The notes beneath the pieces are model-generated. The model made no database searches. It had not been told where the DNA came from and was given only the letters and a program-made list of their open reading frames with translations. A DNA stretch of 64,000 nucleotides from Fasciolopsis buskii. Lineage: Eukaryota > Platyhelminthes > Trematoda > Plagiorchiida > Fasciolidae. This document shows positions 55,931-64,000 of this stretch, piece by piece; the stretch's first letter is position 1; every line of letters begins with the position of its first letter. The position numbers and the translations under genes are program-made. Location of the stretch: NCBI GenBank assembly GCA_008360955.1, contig LUCM01009810.1, forward strand, positions 19,956 through 83,955, in the 5' to 3' direction.

Positions 55931-57139
55931 CAGCAAGTAATCAAAAGTCACAAAATGTGCATGGTGAAAACACATAAAGCAGTTGGTTCTTTTTGTAGTT
56001 TATAATTCTTTTGTCCCTGATCTATCCATCTATAAATTACCATAGGTATTTTGTTACGCTGAAATCATAGTTGTTCTCAGTCCGGTGTATAATATATATA
56101 TATATATATGTATGTGTACATATATATAAAAGATATATATAACTAAAGACCAGATTTTGTAGTAACCTTATTCATTAAGGCGCAGTTTTCAATCGTAATG
56201 GTGAGGGGTGATCTAAAATGTCTCATTCTTATTCTTACTACTCCTTTGCTCATCACTATCAATGGTAGTTCCTTGATGTGTCTACTTGGATATACTCCTC
56301 CCGCTGTCATCCCTAAACCTGGCATATTTTCCACTGTCTCCTCCTCAATAAATAGTGACGCTTCTAATTATATTTTGCTCGGTGTGTCAACATCCGCAAT
56401 GTGAATTTGTGCTTACCTGGGGAGAAACCGGGTGACAGCTGATGTATGTGTGTGCCTTCTTTACTGGTGCAAACAGGTATTCGAAATTTTATTGGGAAGG
56501 GATGGTATAACGCCAGTTACACGCAACTAACGCATATTCACAACTAACAGTTGGAACGGTTAAAGCAAACATTGTCACGATGTGAGTACTCACAAAATCT
56601 TGGGCCAGAAACACGCACAGATTGTATTAGCAGGGTGTGTTTGAGATGCAGAAAGCCAAAAAAGGAAATAGCTTAAAAATAAATTCAAAGCAATATCCAA
56701 GCCAAAGGAACAGGAACAAGGTGTATCATGGCATATGGAGGAGAAAAACTAAATAAAAATAAGAAGGACGACCAAAGGTGTATGAAGGACGAGAAATCCG
56801 TAACCGACACCTTAGCACAGAAGAATGAACCTATGGAAGTAAAATAAAAGAAATCAAAGGAGCAGAGACAGAAGGAACCGGGAAAGCGTCGATGGAAACT
56901 AAACTCGCCTAAATAGCAGGGTTCTCTGCACCTCGGGAATTCTTACGTAGGAACAACTGTAGTAGAAAAAGGATCTACTGAGCCGAACGTAATAACGAAG
57001 GCCCTGGAATAGATAACAAAAAGCTTAACTCGTACTCTACAAGTTCTACAAAAGATAGCGATATAATCTTGGATAGGAACAGAAATGTAATGGTTCATGA
57101 AATCATGGTGCCATAAATGAAAAGTGGGATACGGAGTAA
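55931..57139. other. No gene recognised; microsatellite
   Basis: It contains an (AT)n run at 56090-56141. The part from 56660 to 57140 is A-rich and may be the decayed upstream part of the Penelope-like element that follows, but no protein can be read. Confidence 0.35.
56090..56141. repeat. (AT)n microsatellite
   Basis: An AT run, interrupted by GTATGTGTACA, covers about 50 bases. Confidence 0.85.
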
Positions 57140-58020
57140 GATAACACGTGGGAAACCTGCTGAGGGCGGTAGACATTTCAGGACATGTGACAATCAAGAG
57201 ATTAATGAGATGGGTGCAGTGGAAAGGGAGAAACGGATCTACCACAAACCAATTTAAGCCTGCGTTAGTAGAATTTACAAACTTCCGACACCAAGACGAG
57301 TTCCTATCTTCATGCGGGAGGAAGAGATAAGCAATCCGAGGCGTAATCGCTGTGATGTCTGACAACACACCAACAAGAGGTAAGCTTGAAAAGCACGGGG
57401 TTTGACACAGGCACCATAAGGACCCGGATTAAAAATAAAAATTTGAGACAAAAACGCCATAAATAAAACTTAACACTCCAGCAGACTTTATACACCACAG
57501 ATTGACCGGAGCTTTTGATAAGACGTTCCACGCAGCAAAACAGCCATTCCTGTTTACATCAAAGTCACTCGTGCCGTCACGCCTAAAAGATAATGCGTCG
57601 GATTCTATGGCCTTATTCTGTGTATACTCATTCACCTGTTCCTGTGAGGCAGCGCACACTGGCCGTACATCGCGACGCCTATCCAAACGGGGTCGTGAGC
57701 ACAACCCGGCTTGGTCAAACACAGGGACGATGGAAACTATCACCACTGCTGTGTGTACATAATTGGTTGATTCCGACCACATAGTGAGTGCTATCGAAGA
57801 GTTCAAAACAATCTACAAAGTCCGGAGTAGGTTATCAAGACTGGTGATGTTCCGGGTCTTGTCTGTAGCTGAGGCCATTGTGGCCAAAAGCAGTTGGTGC
57901 AAAAATTAAAGTTTCCCTGGCCCGTTCGGCACCGCCGAAAATCTCCCCAATCCATTACGGATCCGACACATGGGTGTTAATCGCATCCCCTGAACCTATA
58001 ATTTTGATCTCCACCAGCCT
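57140..58020 (+). mobile_element. Penelope-like retroelement, C-terminal part with GIY-YIG-type domain
   Basis: The + frame at 57502-57762 encodes TGAFDKTFHAAKQPFLF and then VYSFTCSCEAAHTGRTSRRL followed by SKRGREHNPAW, the pattern of the GIY-YIG-like endonuclease at the end of Penelope-like ORFs (CVY.F.C.C.A.YIGRT.RRLS.RI.EH.P.W). After a stop, another frame continues with EEFKTIYKVRSRLSRLVMFR and LSVAEAIVAKSSWCKN. That is the normal end of such proteins. The tyrosine of the YIG half is replaced by histidine (AHTGRT), so the nuclease is probably dead. The upstream RT is too decayed to read. Confidence 0.68.
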
Positions 58021-58021
58021 C

Positions 58022-58044
58022 ATATATATATATATATATATATA
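58022..58044. repeat. (AT)n microsatellite
   Basis: A pure AT run of about 23 bases sits at the end of the Penelope-like fragment. Confidence 0.88.
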
Positions 58045-58539
58045 CAAAAATGGGCATTTTGATTACTAGAACTATAACCTGTCATCCCCCTCTCATTTGT
58101 AGTAAATCATATATAATGTTGTGTAATGGCATGATCGCGCATAGCTAAACACGAGGTTGTTCGTCATGCTTTGTTTCTCAAAGCAAAAACGCGATATTTA
58201 CCCCCAAAAAGATGAGAAAATTGAGATGCGTACACAGCACAGAGTTGGTTGAAATTTGGTAGTAAAAAGACAACACAGACAGCCACTGACAATGTAGTAT
58301 ATGGAGGAAAAGTAATTAAAACCTGACCGTGTAAAGAAAAAAGGTCAGTTCTCGGATCTAGTAGCTGAAGACTAACCAGCCCTTGAAGGTAGTTCGAAAA
58401 TGGTGTCCAACGGAGCAGAGAAGCTTGTGGTCTACATAAACGTTGCAAGCACAGGAAACAGGTGGACAGAGCTAAAGTTGGGGACTAGCAGTTCAGGTGT
58501 AATAGCAACTACATAAACATGAATAAAGCCTTGGGTTGA

Positions 58540-61000
58540 TGTGGCAATCTTGCAAGGGTTCTGTTCTCTCGGAGGAGATGAGCAAGACGATGGGGTCGGA
58601 GGGGAACTGGTGATGTTACTAGAAGAACGATGCAATGTATATGGAGAGAGACGACTGAAAACTCAAAACATACAGACAACTAAATTTATAATGACCAGTG
58701 GAGGGCCGAAAACCTCCAGGAGCTGAGTTAGCTGAAGAAAATAACCTGAAATACCTGATATCCACTGTAAGCCAAGGCCGGTAGTTTCATTTCATAGGAG
58801 ATTTAAATGCATCAGAAATCAACTAGCCTTTTGAGGTGACCAAAATACGTAATTTCGAAGAAAATTCTTGTTTTTCTGCCATCGTGTATCCCTCGTTTAC
58901 CATGTCATCCAAGAAACTCGATGGAGGACTGGCCAGTTGCCAGTGGCTCTTGGTATCACAATAACAAGGGCGCAAAAAGATGTAGGTCTGTTGGATTTAA
59001 AAGAAGTGGTTGGTAAGAGTGACCAAGGGATAACGCAGTTCCAGCTAAAGTTTCTGGATCTAATGGTCCCTGATAAATATAATAAGGACCAATCAAGTCT
59101 AGACGTGCAAGATTAAGAGAAATGAGAATACAGGTACAGCGCATGGTAGAAGTTGAATGGGGTAGGTGGAACGACCTTGTGAATGGATCGAGAATTATAC
59201 AACGGATATTTCGGAAGCCGTAGCACTCTCAAGAAGATTAAAAAGAAACGGGCTGTCACCTTGGTCGACTAGCCTAATCTGCGAAATTTTGAAGCAAAAG
59301 CGGCGGGTTTTATAAGATACAAGTGTACTAATAGATGTTTCACTGAGTTAGAGAACGAGCTGTCTGGAAATAAACGGTCGCGCGTACAGCGGTAGTAGAA
59401 AATCAAGTAGGAAGGGCGCGTTGTGCAGCCTACAAGGACAAACTCGAAGGCATAATCCAACTGCGCCTAATTTAGTGTAGCCCTGAGAAAGGTGGTAAAA
59501 GGAATCAAAAAAGATCACGAGTTGCGAGCAGTTGACAGTATGCAGAAAACTAAAACCTTTCTGACGTTCTTTTAAAGATTATTTAAGGAAGATCAGAGAT
59601 CCCTAAGGTAACCCCTTAATTGACCCTCAAGAATCATAGAAATGCTAGGGGGAAGTAATGGAGAGCCCCATCTACTAAGCACCTCTAAGGCTGCTGGCCC
59701 GAACGGAACCCGTCCGGCAATCATTGAGCCGCTGGATGACATTCAGAGAAGCTCTAGCGAGACTATTCAGCGCGTCACTAGACGAGGGCAAATTACCAGT
59801 GCCTGGCTATAAACAATCATTATTCTCGTGCTCAGGACTTGAGACAGGGGCATGTATGGAAACTATTGACCCGTCAGTCTGGCTTTAGAACTACTGAAAT
59901 CGCTTGAGAGAATCCTAAGAGACAGGATAGTGAGGCATCTGGTTTGCAGGAGGCTGCTGACCGCCCACCAAATCGGGTTCAGACGGAAACGGTCGGGCTT
60001 GTAGATTACGATCACCTTCCTCAATGAAATGACTAACAGGCTGGATAACTAGGAGCAAGTTGAGGGCTACTACTTAGACTTCCAGAAAGTCCTCTACTCG
60101 GCGAAGCTCAGATTCTTGGATACACAACTGGAGCACATTGGGCTGCCGCCAGAATTATTAAGGTGAGCCATGCATTGCTTCAAAGGGAGAATCTTTCGAG
60201 TTAGAGTAGAGAACGGTTTGTCAGGCAGAGGTAAAATAAATAGCGGAGTATCTCAAGGATCCGCTCTAGGATCTACGATATTTCGAGTTCACATTAATGA
60301 CTTGGCAAACGGATTAATAAATCGGTGGTTCGAGTTTACAGATGATGTGCAGATCATTGGGCCATTGTATGAAGGTTCTCTCCTGTAGAATCCGGACAAG
60401 TTCTATAAATAGACAGCGACGTGGGATTTGCCTCTCAACCTGGAGAATGGCCAACATCTAATAAGAGAGCAGGAACAACGGCCCATACGTTACATAGGCC
60501 ATGCAGACAACCAGACAGCTTTGATGCAAACCACAGCTGTGCGATACCTAGGGTGACCACTGTTGCGGACTTCAAATTCGGTCTTCATTGAAGAGCAGGT
60601 AGTAAGTAAGCACTACCCCAGATAAAATAGTAGTTAGCACCAGGAAACCGGAGGTTCTACTGCCGCTTTATAGAGCTTCCATCGGGCTGAATCTAGAGTA
60701 ATGCGTGCAAGCGTGGAGCACATATCTAATGATAGATATCAAGGTACTTGAACAACCAGAGCGTCGATCCACGAAGTGGTTTGCAACATACAAAGAGCTA
60801 CTAAATGGCTAGTGGCCCCAGAAGAGAATAGACTTCACAAAATTTTTAAAATAATGGAGCTGAGAAAAATTACTGGATAGAGAGGAGAACCTTTCGAGTT
60901 AAGAGACAATTCCTTGCTCAGAGGTCGTGAAATGACCAACTTGGTGTGACTGCGCATTCAACTTACAATATTTTCCCTTTCGAATAATCCCACTTAAATT
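58540..61000 (+). mobile_element. CR1-like non-LTR retrotransposon, decayed
   Basis: The order of domains is that of a chicken-repeat-type LINE. The endonuclease has remains DDGVGGELVMLLEE near 58575 (GGG.VAILVK block), FHFIGDLNASEIN in broken frame near 58790, and ITITRAQKDVGLLDLKEVVG with KSDQGITQFQ at 58949-59047 (the usual LGKSDH block). The RT has AAGPNGTRPAIIEPL near 59690, then RILRDRIVRHL and HQIGFRRKRS near 59910-60000, SGVSQGSALGSTIFRVHIND near 60242-60300 (usual VPQGSVLGPLLFL.YIND) and FTDDVQIIG near 60334. In the latter, threonine replaces alanine of the FADD box. Stops and frameshifts are frequent, so it is inactive. Confidence 0.78.
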
Positions 61001-62170
61001 CCCCAGGTCTCTTTGTGAGGGAGCTATCAAAGAATCGTGAGAAAGACCGAAAGTAACTGGACCTTCACCGATGACAAAAACTTAAAGAAGCCATTGGACT
61101 TTTAATTGTCGAAGCCCTGGGAGATCCAAGGAACTCAGCAATGCAAAAAACTGGATAAATAGTCACTCCTCTGTTAAGTCCTGGAACTAAATTGAATTAA
61201 ACCATTCCGAACAGGTACTCTAATTTGCATGTGTGCTTGGAGTACAAGACCCTGTAGGCAGTGCTCGTCTGTTAGGGGAGCAGTGTAACGAACACGTTTG
61301 AGCTGCCTAGTTGGATTTTGGTGAGCAAGTGTTGATGCTGGCTGATACGATTACTGGGTTTCGGCTTAGGCGGGTTTTCTTTTTGTCATTCGTTTCAGTT
61401 TGTGTAGCATGTGGACACCATCAAAGAGCACTGGTCCGCGGTCAGCGTATTCCACTGATACATCACGTGCTCTTGCTCAGACGGCAAAAATGTCCTCAAC
61501 TAGTTCGTATAGCGTTCCGAAACAGTCTCGAAAGTGGACGAAATAGTCCCCAAATAGTTCGCAGTAGGATGAAAATAGTCACCAAGGAAACACTGAGGAC
61601 GATTTAGAGACTGGCTTTTCCACTTCGTCGTTCATTTTAAGAGCAGATTGAATCGTAAATTGACGTGAATGAAGTAAAATACTGGTAATATATTACTTCA
61701 TATCTGGTTAATTACAAGAAAGTTTAGACCTATTCAAGTAACTCTTAATTTTGATATAATTATTTCAAACTGGAGCTTTATTCAGGTAAATAGCTAATAC
61801 AATTTATTGATGTATGCATCACGGAGGACCCACTTCGTTCTCGCTGCTGCGTACCAAGCCAAACATCTCTCTGCAACGTGAATTTTTATTAGGTCTATTG
61901 CGTTGTAGAGTGTGCATTAACTTCTCCTCAATGCACTGTAAGCTGTCTGGAAAACTTTCTCGACGAACGGATTAGGAGTAATTTATAGTAGCATACATAT
62001 CAGTGATGACGGTGTAAATCCGTATGACCTGGTGAGGTGCTTTGCTGTGCATCTCTTTCCATTATAACTTGGCCAGAACATATGAGGTTACTAGTTGTCT
62101 AAGCATTTTTTGCGCATTTTCCGGCTTTTTTGTGGAAATCTTCGGCAGGAACCGCGACTAAAACCAGAGG
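61000..62170. other. No gene recognised
   Basis: The region holds the 3' remains of the CR1-like element up to about 61150 and a degenerate tandem stretch at 61490-61600. The 98-codon frame at 61311-61607 runs into that repeat and is not a convincing gene. Confidence 0.35.
61490..61605. repeat. Degenerate tandem repeat, AATAGTCCCCAAATAGTTCG-type units
   Basis: GTCCTCAACTAGTTCGTATAG, GGACGAAATAGTCCCCAAATA, GTTCGCAGTAGGATG and AAAATAGTCACCAAGGAAAC are drifted repeats of a short unit. The GTCACCAAGGAAA core recalls the arrays at 50.2 and 51.0 kb. Confidence 0.4.
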
Positions 62171-62191
62171 TCGGTCTTATTGTATCCTTAC

Positions 62192-62420
62192 CAGGCTATC
62201 ATAAGTGGAATCACTTTCCAGCTTCTTTTTCAGATGATGAGAATTTTCCAGGCTATTAATTAGGATTCCCAGTCGCAACAAATTTCCAACCGAAAGCTCA
62301 GTTACCTGCAAATCTACTGGGTTCATTTTGTGTTCTGAGACTCCATATCTGCCCGAAAGTTTCCCAATGGAATTCGTCAGTACAGCGAGTCGAGTTGGAG
62401 CGATATTCCTTCCCTTGTGC
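62192..62420 (-). CDS. Possible exon of an unidentified gene
   Basis: On the - strand the frame encodes RLAVLTNSIGKLSGRYGVSE, then HKMNPVDLQVTELSVGNLLR and LGILINSLENSHHLKKKLES, and ends DSL at a strong donor CTG|GTAAGG (62192). An internal CAG|GTAACT at about 62306 could also serve as donor. The acceptor side is not settled; CATCGTCTATGCACAAG near 62415 is one choice. No family is recognised. Confidence 0.4.
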
Positions 62421-62455
62421 ATAGACGATGTTTCCAAAAATAGTTATGCACAGAT

Positions 62456-62580
62456 TTATTAGCGGGACCTGCTCCTCAGCCATAAATACCAGACTTTCCG
62501 GATGTGTTGCATTGGACGTTCTGAAAGTCGAAAGTTCTTCCTGAAGGTGTGGAAGTACTGGGAGTGGGAGACAAACCTTA
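62456..62580 (-). CDS. Possible exon of an unidentified gene
   Basis: On the - strand this open stretch encodes VCLPLPVLPHLQEELSTFRT and SNATHPESLVFMAEEQ. It lies in a different frame from the next segment at 62420-62192 and its borders are weak (CAG|GTCCCG donor). It may be an exon of the same gene or chance. Confidence 0.3.
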
Positions 62581-62764
62581 ATTGCATATACATGGGATGG
62601 GTGTCTGGTGTACATGTGCCATGTGAATTTTTTGGTGACTTTCAATGGTCGCTGAAGATGTAAACCCTTCTAGTATATTCGTGCCTCGGCGGCCTCCACC
62701 CCTTTTTGGCAGGTGTGGACTCATTCACCGAGACAAGTGGAGATATTTCCTGTTTTATCTTCAC

Positions 62765-62960
62765 TGAATGCTTAGTGATCTCTTCGTGATCACTGGGGGT
62801 TTAAGTGACGACGGGATTCTTGAAGAAACAAATAATTGATACCGACGTGAATTAATTTGGCGTTTCTTCTGAGAAACCATGTCAAATGTTGCGCCCAACG
62901 ATAATAGTTGGTGTGCACTTTCTAAAATCTGCTGCAATTCCAAGGCCTTCCGAGGGTCGT
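62765..62960 (-). CDS. Possible exon of an unidentified gene
   Basis: TATTAACCAG on the - strand precedes 62960. The frame encodes DPRKALELQQILESAHQLLS, LGATFDMVSQKKRQINSRRY and QLFVSSRIPSSLKPPVITKR, ending near a CA|GTGAAG donor. The helical, charged composition looks real. I considered the AAA5 region of dynein heavy chains because of RYQLFVSSRIP, but the rest does not fit. Confidence 0.42.
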
Positions 62961-63204
62961 CTGGTTAATACGTCAAATGCAGATGCATATACCTAGAGAC
63001 CTATACATTATTACTTCTTGCACCAAGCAGCTGAATGGGAGCAGCAGACCCTGTTCTATCAAAGGTCCCGTTTTGGAGGTGGTCAGATGTGTTCACAGTG
63101 TGGTCTCGCCGGATAGCAACCAAGAATGGTGCTGAATAGCTACATTATTATTCTTAAGAAAATCCATGACGAAAAAAATTTGTAGATTAAGAAGGAATCA
63201 GTAC

Positions 63205-63331
63205 TGTCAAAAGATAAATAAATTATCGTCATATCATCCAACTGTGTATCACAATATAAAAAACCATGCTCTCTCGGTGCAGAAACAGCGGGCCCGTAAA
63301 TCGGACGTTCTTCCATCTCCAATGGCAAATG
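63205..63331 (-). CDS. Possible exon of an unidentified gene
   Basis: CATTTTTCAATAG on the - strand precedes 63331. The frame encodes HLPLEMEERPIYGPAVSAPR and EHGFLYCDTQLDDMTIIYLS. The donor ACA|GTACTG at 63205 is weak. If the - strand segments at 62960-62192 are real, this would be an upstream exon of the same gene. No family is recognised. Confidence 0.38.
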
Positions 63332-64000
63332 CTATTGAAAAATGAGTCGTGCAAGAAAACGCCCGGATTTGCGGACGGCATAGGGGTTTGAAAGAAACCT
63401 GACGTTCATATGTGATTGTGGTGAACAATGTCGTCACCGTGGACATCGTTGATAACACTTGTCCTGTTCCCGATTAGGGACGCGTTGCTGAATCTTTTCG
63501 CAGTGAATGTTTTACCAGCCAATTCAATGACCTTTTGGCCGTAGGGTAATCTGCGTATCAAAAAAAGACAAAGAGTCATTCATAAATAGGATATCAGTTT
63601 ATAGGCCAGTCGCGGAAGATCTTTTACTGATCCCCCTGATCACCTGGTCCGTCACCATAGGCATGGCGATGATATTGAGGCTAATTACCTGGATGCATGA
63701 CTCTCACAGAAACCGGAAAATGCATCCAAGTTAAAGTAATATTCCATATGATTACAGATTTGGAAGGTCTAGCCGCAGACATGTTTCCTAAAGACGTCAG
63801 CAGGTCTCTGAATCATTATTCGATCTGATGCCGCATACAACGGTGGGTGCGAAATTTCCTACTGCATAATGTGTAGAAACATATGGGAAACGCAAAAATA
63901 ACTTGTATTACTCCTTATAGAATGCACGCTTCATTACCATCGGGCCCATGCACAATAAAAACTGCCGATATTCAACAAAATTCCAGAAATCACCGTCTGC
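63332..64000. other. No gene recognised at right edge
   Basis: No exon-like segment or element is identified. If the - strand gene is real its 5' part should begin here or beyond the edge. Confidence 0.35.

Noticed and set aside
62761..62943. Dynein heavy chain exon (RYQLFVSSRIP against the RFRL.L.TK block)
   Set aside because: Only a few residues agree and the flanking residues and next segments do not follow the dynein pattern.
1..64000. CRISPR arrays, bacterial operons, riboswitches or phage modules
   Set aside because: No regularly spaced repeats with unique spacers, no clustered intron-free genes and no such RNA motifs were found; the window is eukaryotic.

Overview
The window reads as a piece of a flatworm nuclear genome, most likely a digenean fluke. 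The genes are split by long GT-AG introns of 0.1 to 8 kb, gene density is low, and the space between exons is filled with decayed RTE-like, CR1-like and Penelope-like retroelements of the kind typical of flukes. No prokaryotic operons, CRISPR arrays, rRNA genes or intact tRNA genes were seen. The species call is inference; I did not compute base composition.

Two conserved genes can be assembled exon by exon. On the + strand, 5541-21594 holds the C-terminal two thirds of VAC14, the scaffold of the PIKfyve/FIG4 lipid kinase-phosphatase complex. Nine exons join with compatible phases, and the N-terminal HEAT-repeat exons lie left of the window. On the - strand, 41633-29886 holds a complete RNF32 homologue of 384 residues: RING finger, IQ motif, second RING finger, in four exons. 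Its 8.2-kb intron 2 appears to start with a GC donor.

Between and beyond these genes the sequence is mostly transposon debris. RTE-like family A lies at 409-1000, 22455-25170 and 54245-55930. RTE-like family B lies at 2940-4100, 26930-28520 and, reversed, at 17745-18345 and 47340-47790. A Penelope-like element with a GIY-YIG-type domain (57140-58020) is followed directly by a CR1-like element (58540-61000). There is also a DDE-transposase remnant near 52.2 kb, two tRNA-derived SINE families, a probable MITE at 38.7 kb and several microsatellites. A perfect 43-bp inverted repeat sits in a VAC14 intron.

Between 42.5 and 54.2 kb on the + strand, several exon-like open segments with good splice borders suggest one or more genes I cannot name. 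The best is 53896-54217, which ends 28 bases before an RTE insertion. Between 62.2 and 63.3 kb on the - strand there are similar exon-like segments of another unidentified gene that probably continues to the right. I found no convincing novel multi-gene system. The most unusual items are the perfect hairpin, the GC-AG intron, the frame-breaking mini-exon candidate in VAC14 and the unidentified exon set.
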